Assembly (NCBI RefSeq): GCF_029867415.1
Contig: NW_026705409.1
Span: 124,001 to 188,000 of the forward strand
Reading direction: 5' to 3'
Length of the DNA: 64,000 nucleotides
Source of the DNA: Vicia villosa
Taxonomy: Eukaryota > Streptophyta > Magnoliopsida > Fabales > Fabaceae
How positions within the stretch are numbered: the first letter of the stretch is position 1; each line of letters opens with the position of its first letter. The translations under genes and the position numbers were made by a program. Positions 32,945-43,900 of this stretch are shown here, one piece after another. The notes below the pieces were generated by a model, which was given only the letters and a program-made list of their open reading frames with translations, made no database searches and was not told the DNA's origin.

Positions 32945-35900
32945 ATGGCGATGGCAATGAATCATCCGAATGGGCATTTTCCAGCAACACTACCAATTCT
33001 GAAAGGAGATAACTATGAGAATTGGTGCAAGCAGATGAAGGTTGTATTCTGTTGTCAAGATCTTTGGGATCTTGTAAAAGAAGGGGTAGAACCGCTTGCA
33101 GAAGGTGCGAAGGAGGAAGAAAAGGCTGCTTATAAAGAATTGAAGAAGAAAGATTATAAAGCTCTCTTTATAATCCATCAATGTCTGAGTCCAGATAATT
33201 TTGAAAAGGTTAGTGATATAGAATCTTCAAAAGAAGCTTGGGAGATTCTTGAAAAATCTTTTGGAGGTGCAGAAAAGGTGAAAGAGGTGAGGTTACAAAC
33301 TCACAAGAGAACATATGAATTGCTTCAGATGGAAGATAGCGAAAGCATAACTGATTTCTTCACTAGGATTACAAAACTAGTGAATCAAATCAAGATATGT
33401 GGAGAAGTATTAACAACAAGAGCTGTTGTCTCAAAGATTTTGAGATCTTTGGCTCCTAAGTTCGACCACATCGTGGTAGCCATAGAAGAGTCGAAGGACT
33501 TGTCGAAATTGACAAAAGAAGAGCTTCAAGGGACGCTTGAATCTCATGAACAAAGAATGGCTGAAAGAGCTGCGGGCAAGTCGAAGAGCGATGTGGCTCT
33601 GCAGGCTCAATCAGCAAACGAAAAGAAAGGCAAAGGAAGCTGGACTGGAAATAAAGGTAGAGGTGGCTACAACAATTCGACTGGTCGAAATCAGCAAGAA
33701 GGAAATTGGTCGAATCAGAGAAAACCTTCTTACCAAGGATACCAAAGAGGTGGTGCTGCAGGTAGAGGAAGAGGTGGTGGTCGAAAGCCTGACAAGAGTC
33801 ACATTCAATGTTTCAACTGTCAGAAGTATGGTCACTATTCCACAGTTTGTCCAGAAAAGAATAAAAGTCAAGAAAGTGATGCAAAGTTTGCAAAACAAGA
33901 AGAAGAAGAGATGTTGTTGATGGTCACAACAAAAGATGAACATAAATTCAAGGACCAATGGTACTTGGATTCAGGATGCTCATCACACATGTCTGGAAGA
34001 AAAGATTGGTTTGTCAACATAAGACCCTCGATGAAAAATATGGTGAAATTTGCAAATGACAATACTCTAGCAGCTGAAGGTATTGGTGATGTAATGATTA
34101 CGAGGAAAGATGGAAAGAGGTCAGTAATTTCCAATGTGTTGTACATACCAGGCATGAAGAGCAACTTACTCAGCATTGGGCAGTTGGTCGAAAAGAATTA
34201 CAAAGTTTCGATCGAAGACAAGATGATGAGAGTTGTCGATGCAAGTGGGAGGTTAATCTTGAAGGCTCCTATGTCACAGAATAGAACCTTCAAGATCGAA
34301 CTCAATGTGATGGAGCACGAGTGCCTTGCAACTGCAGCTAGCAGAGATGAATGGATATGGCACTATCGACTGGGGCATCTCAACTTCAATGACATCAGAG
34401 ACTTGAAAAGAAAGAATATGGTTTCAGGACTGCCAGAAATCGACATTCCAAACGAGGTATGTGAGGAATGTGTGCAGGCGAAGCAGCACAAGAATAGCTT
34501 CAGCAAGGATGCAGGAAGTAAGTCGAAGGCTATTCTCGAAATCATATACTCTGATGTATGTGGACCAATCCAGGTGGATTCGAATGGAGGTAACAAATAC
34601 TTTGTTACATTCATAGATGATTTCAGTCGAAAACTATGGACTTACCTGATCAAGAAGAAAAGTGAAGTGATCGAGGTATTTGTCAAGTTCAAATCTATGG
34701 TCGAAAGACAAAGTGGTCGAAAGCTCAAGGTTTTGAGAACTGATGGTGGTGGAGAATATGTGTCGAAAGACTTCGACATGTTATGTGAGAAAGAAGGGAT
34801 TATGCATGAGGTGGTGCCACCCTACACTCCACAGCAAAATGGAACTGCAGAAAGGAAGAATAGAACCATCATGAATATGGTGAGAAGTATGTTGAAAGGA
34901 AAGCATTTACCTAAGGAATTTTGGGGAGAAGCAGTGTCGACTGCAACATACATTCTAAACAGATGTCCGACAAAGAAGCTAGAAGGAATTACTCCAGAAG
35001 AATGTTGGTCTGGTGTGAAGCCTAGCTTGAGCCATCTGAAGGTATTTGGATCTATAGCACATAGACATGTGCCAGATCAGTTGAGAAGAAAACTTGATGA
35101 CAAGTCGAGTCAAATGATACTTATAGGATATCATTCGACTGGAGGATACAAGTTGTTCGACCCAGTGAACAAGCAAGTAGTGATCAGCAGGGACGTGATC
35201 ATAGATGAGCTTAAAGAATGGGATTGGACTGAAAATGTCAAGAAGGATTCAGTGAGAATTCTTTATGACGAACCAGCTACTGAAGTCGAAAGAGAAGAAG
35301 TTCGACAAGAAGAAGTCAGAGGTGATGCAGGCTCAGGCAGACCTCAGAGAACAAGACACATGCCTGCAAGGTTGCAAGAATGTGTGATTACATCAGATGA
35401 TGTAGTCAATGATGAAGGTGAGCTGGTACATTACGCTTTCTACGCAGATGTCGAACCTGTCAATGCAACTGAGGCATTGAAGGATTCGAAGTGGGTGAAA
35501 GCTATGAATGAAGAATTGAAGTCCATCGAAGACAACAATACTTGGTCACTTGTCGAATTGCCTCAAGGCAAGAAGGCAATTGATGTGAAGTGGGTATACA
35601 AGGTGAAGTGTAATCCAAAAGGTGAAGTGACTCGATACAAGGCGAGGCTTGTGGCAAAAGGATTTCTTCAGAAGGAAGGAATTGACTTCGATGAGGTCTT
35701 TGCACCTGTTGCCAGGATCGAAACGATCAGGTTGGTTGTTGGTCTGGCGAACATGAACAATTGGCACATGTGTCAGATGGACGTTAAATGTGCATTCCTG
35801 AATGGACCCTTGGACGAAGAAGTCTATGTTACACAACCAGTTGGGTTTGTGAAACACGACGAAGAGAGAAAAGTGTACAGACTGCATAAAGCCCTGTATG

Positions 35901-37000
35901 GACTGAAGCAAGCTCCAAGAGCTTGGAATAAGAAGATCGACAGTTTCCTAAGGGAGAAAGAATTTGTGAAGTGCACAACTGAACATGGGGTATATGTAAG
36001 AAGAAGCAAGAGTGAATTGCTTATACTATGTCTCTATGTCGATGACTTGTTGATAACAGGTAGCTGCAAGAAAGAAATCGAAGGCTTTAAAGGTGATCTC
36101 AGCAAGGAATTTGAAATGTCAGATTTGGGCGAAATTTCATACTTCCTTGGCATTGAATTCCACAAGAGTAGTAGAGGATTGATGATGCATCAAAGAAGAT
36201 ATGCAAGTGAAATTCTCAAGAGATTTGAGATGGAAGAATGCAATTCGACTTCGACACCTGCTGAAACAAGATTGCAATTGTCGAAGAACCCAGATGAAGA
36301 AGATGTCGACCCAACCCAATACAGAAGACTTATTGGGTCATTGAGATACCTTTGTCACACAAGGCCTGACTTAGCGTACAGTGTAGGTATGATAAGTAGA
36401 TTCATGCAGAAGCCAAAGGTATCACACCTAGCAGCGGCGAAGAGGATACTGAGGTATCTGAAAGGAACTCTCGACTATGGCATTCTGTTTCCTGCAGCTG
36501 ATAAGGGAAAAGAATGCAAATTAGTGGGTTACACCGACTCGAGTTGGTGTAGTGATGCTGAGGATCGAAAATCCACAGCTGGTTATGTGTTTATGCTAGG
36601 TGGTGCACCAGTTGCTTGGAGTTCGAGAAAGGAACCAGTAGTGGCACTATCATCGTGCGAAGCAGAGTACATAGCTGCTTCTCTTTGTGCATGTCAAGCA
36701 ACATGGATGGTGAACTTGGTCGAAGAGATAACAGGTAAAGATCATGGAGCAATTACCATGAAGATCGACAGCATGTCAGCTATCAATCTGGCGAAGAACC
36801 CGATAGCACATGGCCGAAGCAAGCACATCGAAATGAGGTTTCATTATCTTCGAGAGCAGGTAGCTAAAGGAAAGATGAATTTGGAACACTGCAGAACTGA
36901 GAATCAGATTGCAGATATCATGACGAAGGGAGTGCTGGTCGAAATCTTCAGAAGACTAAGAGCTATGATGAATGTGGATAGCTTAGACACAATGAATTAG
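32945..37000 (+). CDS. Copia gag-pol polyprotein, intact
   Basis: This single ORF encodes all proteins needed for Copia retrotransposition. The ATG at 32945 (MAMAMNHPN) gives 1351 aa; the frame is open upstream into the LTR, but this is the first ATG after the PBS. Domains in order: gag (about 15-240); zinc knuckle [14 protein letters not shown] (about 288); protease with [11 protein letters not shown] (about 340); GAG-pre-integrase [10 protein letters not shown] with CEECVQAKQ (about 469); and integrase with its acidic triad in [15 protein letters not shown] and GTAERKNRT (about 535-635). Next come reverse transcriptase (from about 877, [12 protein letters not shown] near 1030) and RNase [11 protein letters not shown] (about 1194). 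No stop or frameshift is present and every catalytic motif I looked for is there. Confidence 0.96.
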   Translation: MAMAMNHPNGHFPATLPILKGDNYENWCKQMKVVFCCQDLWDLVKEGVEPLAEGAKEEEKAAYKELKKKDYKALFIIHQCLSPDNFEKVSDIESSKEAWEILEKSFGGAEKVKEVRLQTHKRTYELLQMEDSESITDFFTRITKLVNQIKICGEVLTTRAVVSKILRSLAPKFDHIVVAIEESKDLSKLTKEELQGTLESHEQRMAERAAGKSKSDVALQAQSANEKKGKGSWTGNKGRGGYNNSTGRNQQEGNWSNQRKPSYQGYQRGGAAGRGRGGGRKPDKSHIQCFNCQKYGHYSTVCPEKNKSQESDAKFAKQEEEEMLLMVTTKDEHKFKDQWYLDSGCSSHMSGRKDWFVNIRPSMKNMVKFANDNTLAAEGIGDVMITRKDGKRSVISNVLYIPGMKSNLLSIGQLVEKNYKVSIEDKMMRVVDASGRLILKAPMSQNRTFKIELNVMEHECLATAASRDEWIWHYRLGHLNFNDIRDLKRKNMVSGLPEIDIPNEVCEECVQAKQHKNSFSKDAGSKSKAILEIIYSDVCGPIQVDSNGGNKYFVTFIDDFSRKLWTYLIKKKSEVIEVFVKFKSMVERQSGRKLKVLRTDGGGEYVSKDFDMLCEKEGIMHEVVPPYTPQQNGTAERKNRTIMNMVRSMLKGKHLPKEFWGEAVSTATYILNRCPTKKLEGITPEECWSGVKPSLSHLKVFGSIAHRHVPDQLRRKLDDKSSQMILIGYHSTGGYKLFDPVNKQVVISRDVIIDELKEWDWTENVKKDSVRILYDEPATEVEREEVRQEEVRGDAGSGRPQRTRHMPARLQECVITSDDVVNDEGELVHYAFYADVEPVNATEALKDSKWVKAMNEELKSIEDNNTWSLVELPQGKKAIDVKWVYKVKCNPKGEVTRYKARLVAKGFLQKEGIDFDEVFAPVARIETIRLVVGLANMNNWHMCQMDVKCAFLNGPLDEEVYVTQPVGFVKHDEERKVYRLHKALYGLKQAPRAWNKKIDSFLREKEFVKCTTEHGVYVRRSKSELLILCLYVDDLLITGSCKKEIEGFKGDLSKEFEMSDLGEISYFLGIEFHKSSRGLMMHQRRYASEILKRFEMEECNSTSTPAETRLQLSKNPDEEDVDPTQYRRLIGSLRYLCHTRPDLAYSVGMISRFMQKPKVSHLAAAKRILRYLKGTLDYGILFPAADKGKECKLVGYTDSSWCSDAEDRKSTAGYVFMLGGAPVAWSSRKEPVVALSSCEAEYIAASLCACQATWMVNLVEEITGKDHGAITMKIDSMSAINLAKNPIAHGRSKHIEMRFHYLREQVAKGKMNLEHCRTENQIADIMTKGVLVEIFRRLRAMMNVDSLDTMN

Positions 37001-37006
37001 GTGGTG

Positions 37007-37460
37007 TGTTAATTTGTAATTCCTTGTGTCGAGGCAGTTTGTTACTCGAACACAAGGTGTGTCGAAGTGTGTAACAGTTTGTTACACATAAGTTTGTTTT
37101 AAATTTAGATAGTTTGTTTTAGATTTAAAATAGATTAGATTTGATTTAGCTCCAAAATAGGTATTTTGGGCTTTTATAGTTTTGGGCTTTGGCTTAGGGA
37201 GAAGGCAAACCTAAATCTATAAATAGGGAGTAACCCTCATTATTTGTAATCAAGTCATTAATCTTGTATTCACAGAAGTTGCAGTTGCAAGTGAATAACA
37301 GAATTTCCACAGTTTGTGGGCAGAGAGAAACTCTGCAGAAAATACTTCCTTCTTCTCTTTTAATTTCCGCAAACCCTAATCCTAGTTTTGTTCCTATTTT
37401 CTTCATTGTCATCTTTAACGATAAGGAATTACTCAAAGGTTTGAGAGTCCAATTCCAACA
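37007..37460 (+). repeat. Copia 3' LTR
   Basis: By eye identical over 454 bp to the 5' LTR. It starts six bases after the gag-pol stop codon. The preceding purine-rich AATTAGGTGGTG probably serves as a weak polypurine tract. Confidence 0.95.
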
Positions 37461-37554
37461 AAATAAACATATGAAAATCCGAAAATATTCTTCGAACGCA
37501 TCCTATTTCTGATATATCTATTTGAAAATCCCTATTTACATAAAAAAAAAAAGG

Positions 37555-38245
37555 TGAATTCGGAGGTTAATATCCGAAACATGCCCCGGTGGTGGTATAA
37601 AAACTTTTGGGTTTAAATTGCTCCAAATTTTCTATAAATAGGGTCTCCAAGCCATTTCCTTAACATCACACACCACAAACATATCTTCATCTTGTCTATT
37701 TCAGTGTTGAGATGTCGTCACTTCAATTTAGTTTCTCCGAGGACACACCGAGTTGATTATTATACTGAACTCTCTCCTGAAATATCCAGAAAGTCGAAAG
37801 GTGATCAAGTTGAGTATCGTTCACCCTCACTTGACACTGAAGGAAAGATAAAGTTTACACAATTTGCACTGAAGACGGATGACGATTTAAAGGTTATATG
37901 GAGTACTTTTCATCGATAAACTACTAAGGGTCCGATTGAAGTCGATGCGAAGCTTCAAAAATCGTGAGAAGATGTTATCAAAATGTTGCAACGTCCTCAG
38001 CTATCCATTTATAATAATATGTAATGTTAAATTTCTGTTCCACTATCTATATAATTTTGATTTTCTATGTTAAGTTGTTTTGCTTTTAAGGTTTTTGTTT
38101 CTGTTTGATAGTCAGTGTTTATTTTAGATATGTGTATTCGAAAGTTACAATTTAATGCCTTTGGATATGCATCTCCGAACCTATTCGATTAAAACTGAAA
38201 TTTGATGAGTTTGGATATGCATATCCGAATTAAGAGGATATTACG
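37555..38245 (+). pseudogene. MULE-like repeat with a relic ORF
   Basis: The left end carries GAATTCGGAGGTTAATATCCGAA. The right end carries two copies of TTTGGATATGCAT.TCCGAA (about 38160-38240), the same style of palindrome as in the 17.7-20.9 kb MULE. Between them is a TATA-like TATAAATAGG and a relic frame around 37710-38020. It includes VDYYTELSPEISRKSKGD and later KGPIEVDAKLQKS, with a stop at 37918-37920 and another near 37965. I recognise this only as part of a legume MULE-associated protein; its function is unknown. Confidence 0.45.
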
Positions 38246-38437
38246 AGAATTTAAAAATAAAAAAAAAAACTCCTTAGAACCAATAAAATTATATTAAGAA
38301 AGTCTCTAAAATAAAGTTTATAGTCTTTCTCATCCACCTGAAATATTTTTCAAGGACCTCATAAAATATCAATATTATCTTTTTTTTTAAAGGATTATTT
38401 TGGACTTTTTTTTCTAGAAGGATCATTTTGAAGCATA

Positions 38438-38620
<183 letters not shown>

Positions 38621-38929
38621 CTAGACCTTTCTTCTTCTCCATTTCATCAGTTTTACGATTCGAAAAAATTCAAAGCACTCAAAATATTAATTTCTTATTT
38701 TTTATTCAAAGTGCAAATGACTACTATTTGTTTCTAATCATCTAACAATATATTAAATATGTTCAATTTTACAATATATTTGTCATTGATATATAGTTTA
38801 TAGTGTTTTTGAAACCTTAAGTTCGTCATCATGGAGATTGGTCAAGTCAATTCTAAAACGATTTTGGAGGGATCTATATAAATCTATATTCATTGCCCTC
38901 ATAACGAAGCTTCCTTAACCATGATCAAG

Positions 38930-40090
38930 GCCTTGCGAAAATATCCTTGTCGAATGTTAGTGAACAATTTGCACAATTTTGATATGTTTTGAATATGTTT
39001 GTTGTTTCACATTTCCTATTCAAAATTACACTAAAATGAATGTTAGATAGGAAAGTATACGACACAGTAGGATTGTTCACCATGACTCGTTTGTAATGAG
39101 AAATCTCATGTATCTTAGGTTGACCCAAATCAATTCTTTCAAAAAGATATGACATCCTCTCCATTACAAACAATTCTCTAGAACACAAGCAACATTATTC
39201 TTTGTTTCACATCCATAAAAGCAAGTCCAATTGATTATGTCATCTTTGTATAATTAACATCAACAAATTCAAACAAAGGTAGTTTATATATGTAAGTCTT
39301 ATATATCGAATACATTTGAAACATAGTGTGAAAGGTGTTAACTCGTCCAAAATATATCTAGAATGGATTTTTTATCTCGTTACGTTTTATCTACAGAGAT
39401 ATATGTGTTTATCCAATTGTTTTGACAAATGTTGTATTTCATTTCTCATACCTCATATAGTCTTGTTGTTCATGTGTCAAACATTATGAACTTTTTAATA
39501 TTTATTATATTATCAAACTTTTTTTTTTCAAAGCCGTGAGAATGTTTTAACAAAAACCATGTTCATCTTCATCTCAACAACAATAGTTTTCTTCTCACTA
39601 TCAGGATGATTTGCTAACTTTTGATTCAATTCATGATTGTGTACACCGTAAAATCTTAGCAAGTTTTTAAACATTGAAGTCAAATAATATCCACACAACC
39701 TGAATGAACACCCATATTTATTTATTCTAGTCTCATCATGTTTCAATATTTTAAATGTTTCTTTACATTCACCACCTCTTTCAAAATTCAACACTATAAG
39801 TATTTTTCTTATATAAGAACTCGAATAAGACCTCTTGATAACTATTAACTACACAAAAATCTAACTTAACAGTTTCAATACAAATTCATTTAAGCATATC
39901 ATCTTATTCTGTAAACTTTCGATCATGGCTAAAATATTTGCCGACATCAACTTCATTAATAATTATTTTAGCAACATCATGTTCGTGAATATCTGACTTA
40001 CACCTACATAGTACATGAGCATTCGAATCAACAACATCAAGTTCTTCAGAGACTGAGTTGACAACTTAAAGATACACCTTATTTATAGTC
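38930..40090 (-). pseudogene. Mutator-like (MULE) transposase pseudogene
   Basis: Read on the minus strand, fragments follow in transposase order. First comes an acidic N-terminal piece (SVNSVSEELDVVDSN), then FSHDRKFTE and a DDMLK piece. Next is IKRSYSSSYIRKILIVLNFE with ERGGECKETFKILKHDETR and YGVHNHELNQKLANHP. Last is YKTYIYKLPLFEFVDV with SIGLAFMDV, from the start of the MULE transposase core. Stops and frame changes lie between the pieces, and the catalytic core beyond about 39190 is too decayed to follow. The HNHEL and YKT..Y.LPL..F blocks are hallmarks of plant MULE/FAR1-type proteins. Confidence 0.7.
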
Positions 40091-40921
40091 CGTTACACAT
40101 AAAAAACAACGTTAAACAAACAAATACAATATGACCACACCGGAAGCACCCTCCATTAAGTGATTTCCAAGATTCCAAAATGATCTTTCTAAATTTTTTG
40201 CACACTACTATTAAATGAAAAGAAAAAAGAGAAGATACATTAATAAAAAGATAAAATTACATTATCTATAATTTAAGAACAATGAAATTAGTGGTGTTGA
40301 AAAACATAGTGTATGCATAATACGCAATAATTAAAGAAAATGAAAGATTTATGTCAAGGTTTAAGAAAATCTAAAATGGAGTATTGAATAAAGAACCCAG
40401 AAAAACTTTTTCGAGTGAATATTGGAGTATATTTTAAGTGGCAGGAGATTACGAGGATAATAAGATGTTTTGATGTTATATTGATGTTTAAGTAAGAGAA
40501 GAATAAGATCAATAATATGACAGTGAGTGGAAAATGGGTTCCACTGTAGATGATTTATTTGGAGAGTGTTGATTCTATTAGAGAAGAATGAGTAGTCCAA
40601 TATAGTACACAACCTTCTAAGTGATGAGGTTTGCTAACTCTGATTGACATGTAACATACCATATTGGCAAAGCCATTGAATTTACATGGATACACTAGCA
40701 TGTATATATTTTCATAGTAGCAACAATTTTAGTAATGCTTTAAACCAAAAAGAATTGATACAACAAACCAAAGACTGCATCATTCCTCTTTCGGAATGTA
40801 CCAGTGCAGATATAAATAAAGGTTACAATCAAAGGTGTAAAATCTCGAGGACTGGTGTATAGACAACCACGCGACATTTATAATCCAAAAAAAAAAATAA
40901 GATGGCTGCGTACAGCTTTCA

Positions 40922-43900
40922 CTAGAGAAGCCTGAGATGAGCTGTGTCATTCAGCTTTTTTATCTGCCAACCAGTTCTGAGAGAGTGCTGCAACACAGTC
41001 ACTGAAGAGTCTTCTATGCAGAACTTATGTGACATCAAGGGACTACATCCAAGAAGACCAGTAAGGAGACACTTGATTGGCACAGAATGAGTAAATAGTC
41101 CTATACAAGAAGCAGATGATGAAAAGCTGCTGAAATTAGAATTACGCAGGGAATTTTCGTGGATTGCGTTGCTAGAAGGAAGGTCGTCTTCAATCTCATC
41201 TCCGGTAGTTGTCACAAATTGTAGCCTGCTCTTACCAGATTTTTTCCTTGAGAATGCAGGTCGATGCCTGGAGGGAGAATCCCATTGGTTTGAATGGAGA
41301 GAATTTCCATCTTGGTCATGAATTGAGTTTGTGAGAGCATGGGAATTGTGCTGAGAAAATGTGTGACTGTCATTTTGATGTGACGAGAAAACTAGTCTCA
41401 GTTTTTCATGTAATCCCAAGACAGTTTCGTTTAAAAAACGAATCATTCGGAATTCTACTTGTCTAAGTGTTTCTCCAGAAGGTGCAGCAAAATCTGGCTG
41501 GAACCTGTCAATGTAGCTCATAACTTCTGGTGTGTATGTTTCTGATCGAAGACAGCCCTCCCAATTTCCTTGGCTAATCTCGGAAAGTGCCTCTGAGGAT
41601 TGAATTTGCTCCTCTGAAAAATCTATTTCCTGTTCATTGGAATATTAGTCATTAGAGTGAGATTTATGGCACAAAGTTCTGAGATGTAATCAATCTATTT
41701 GTCATATGCAGTTTTGCAACCATTAGAAGTGAAAGTTTAAAGACAAATGAAGTTCAGTGTAAGACAATCATGCTACTAATTCAAACAAATTTAATGGATA
41801 ACCTAGGTTAAGAGAACAAAAGACTAAAGAACTGTCTTTGCAAGAGCTCAGAATCTGTATACCAACTCCACCCATCAATTTTATCTGTACCGCTAATTAT
41901 AATAGCCTAACAAATAAAATTACATGGACAGCACACAACTAACAAGCACTACCTAAAGGATAGCCCACTTGCAAACTTACAGATCCAGCCCATGGATCGA
42001 AACTGCATTACTGTTAGTAGGTTCTCCAATGTCTAAAACCAAGAAAGCCAACAACTCTCACTCCCATCCTGTGGCTGAAAGCATAGAGACACATCACTCA
42101 ACTCAGCCTTCAACTATTGGGAAAACTTATACTTCCAGGGTTCCCATGCAGATTGGGTTACTTTGTTAATTTCTTCCATTATTAGTTTACTAATTGTATA
42201 TAATAAAATTACAACCATTACTAATTTATAGTGATCATGGAGTCCCTAATAGAGTGTGTACCAGTGTTATTTATGTGTTTTTTGGTTCAGCTACACAATC
42301 TCGCCATTCATTCCTGCATTTGTCATCATGGGTTTCTGGCACGGGATTCATGTTTCTTGTATTGGGTTTGTTTGTGGTTCTTGTTCCAGGTTTAACTCAC
42401 GCCCAACTGGAACATTCATGGTTCTTGTTCTGTGTTATCTTTTTCTGTGATTCCTGGTTTAGGCTTCTTTTTGCGACTTGTGCCTCTAAAAGTCATTTCT
42501 TCTTCTCAGTTCTCACTACTTACACACCTGGATCAAGTACATACCTTCTACCCTAGCTTTCCAAATCAACCCATTCTATAAGCTTCTAGATAGAAACAGG
42601 TTCACTCATTTCCTCATTCTTTCCCCTTCTGAAATGCAAATATGGGAAAGTACGGCTTTTTCTTCATTGATTTTAAACCATGAAGATCCTTCTGATGTTT
42701 CTGGCAGGATTTGCTTCATCTACCTCTGTTTCTTAAGATTAAGTCTACCCACAAGAACCAAAGGGATCTAAAGTTGCTTCCCTTATTGCCTTGTTTGTCG
42801 TTTAGATGCAATCTTTTTGGTTGATCCAAGATTTGAAACCTTCTGATTAAATTTATTTTTTGCCTTCTTGTCACCAAAGTTATAGGGGATAAACCAAGGC
42901 ATATTTAATTGACTTTGAATTCATCCTCCTGATCTTTTATTTCTTCTTCGCCATCTCGTTCTTGGGTGGCTTCTCTATGGCCATGGCATATTTAAATCCA
43001 TTTCCGTCCCACCCTAGCCAAACCACATGGTCCCTTTTCCTGCACCGCCTTTTTTGTTAAAAGAATATGGCTGTCCTAACCTAACCCTATTCTACAGTAC
43101 ACTTTTCTTCATCATAGGCCAATCAAGTGTGTCATCCAGCATACACACTTATCCACCTTAATGTTTGTTTTACTCATTGTTTTTGCAACCACAAAATCAG
43201 TTTTTTTTTCTATAATTAGACTTCAAACCTTCATCTTTGCTCCTATTTTCTAGCTCCAAAAATTATAACACTGCGTCACAGATCAAACTGTCAGGTTCAG
43301 TACACTTGAGTTTAGTACTGCTTGAGCACTGCCTTTCAGAAGCTTTCCCACATCAACTAAGCATTTGTTATGATCCAGTAATTGGAAAGAAGATGGAGAA
43401 TAGGAGAAAGAAAGGAAATGAAAATGTATTGGTACAATTCAGAAAAATAAGGAGCACAAATAGTAACTACTCAGTTACGCAAAACTACAAGACACCCTCA
43501 TCAACCAGCCCATTTCCCAATTACTACTCTTTTTCCAATTGTATCTCAACTGATTACTACCTGCCAAAAAACTACCATAAGCTCCTAACTTCTTGCTTCC
43601 TTTTTTCTATAAGACCTAGGCTCTTTCTCATTAGTTGGGCCTTCCTCTGCCTCTTTTGATGATTCTAACAGGATTCCTGGCCTCCTTCCATTGGCACCGA
43701 TGGTTAGCATATGCTTTCAGTGCTTCGGCTACCAGCTGCAACTTCCCTCCATCACTTTTCCATGTAAAAGATGGAGCTTGGGTCAAATACACCCCCCAAA
43801 TGTAACTCCTTCAAAATACAAGAATCCCTTGAGTTTACTTTTTAAAAGTTTGAATGCATTCTTTAAGTTTGGCAGCTCCATTAGAAATTCTTCAAGTAAT

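Larger units (their letters stand above)
32448..37460 (+). mobile_element. Intact Ty1/copia LTR retrotransposon
   Basis: Two 454-bp LTRs (32448-32901 and 37007-37460) begin TGTTAATTTG and end TTCCAACA, and I see no difference between them. The element is flanked by a perfect 5-bp duplication AAATA (32443-32447 and 37461-37465). A primer site follows the 5' LTR, and a single uninterrupted gag-pol ORF fills the interior. The domain order protease, integrase, RT, RNase H defines Copia. Identical LTRs and an open frame mean the insertion is recent. Confidence 0.97.
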
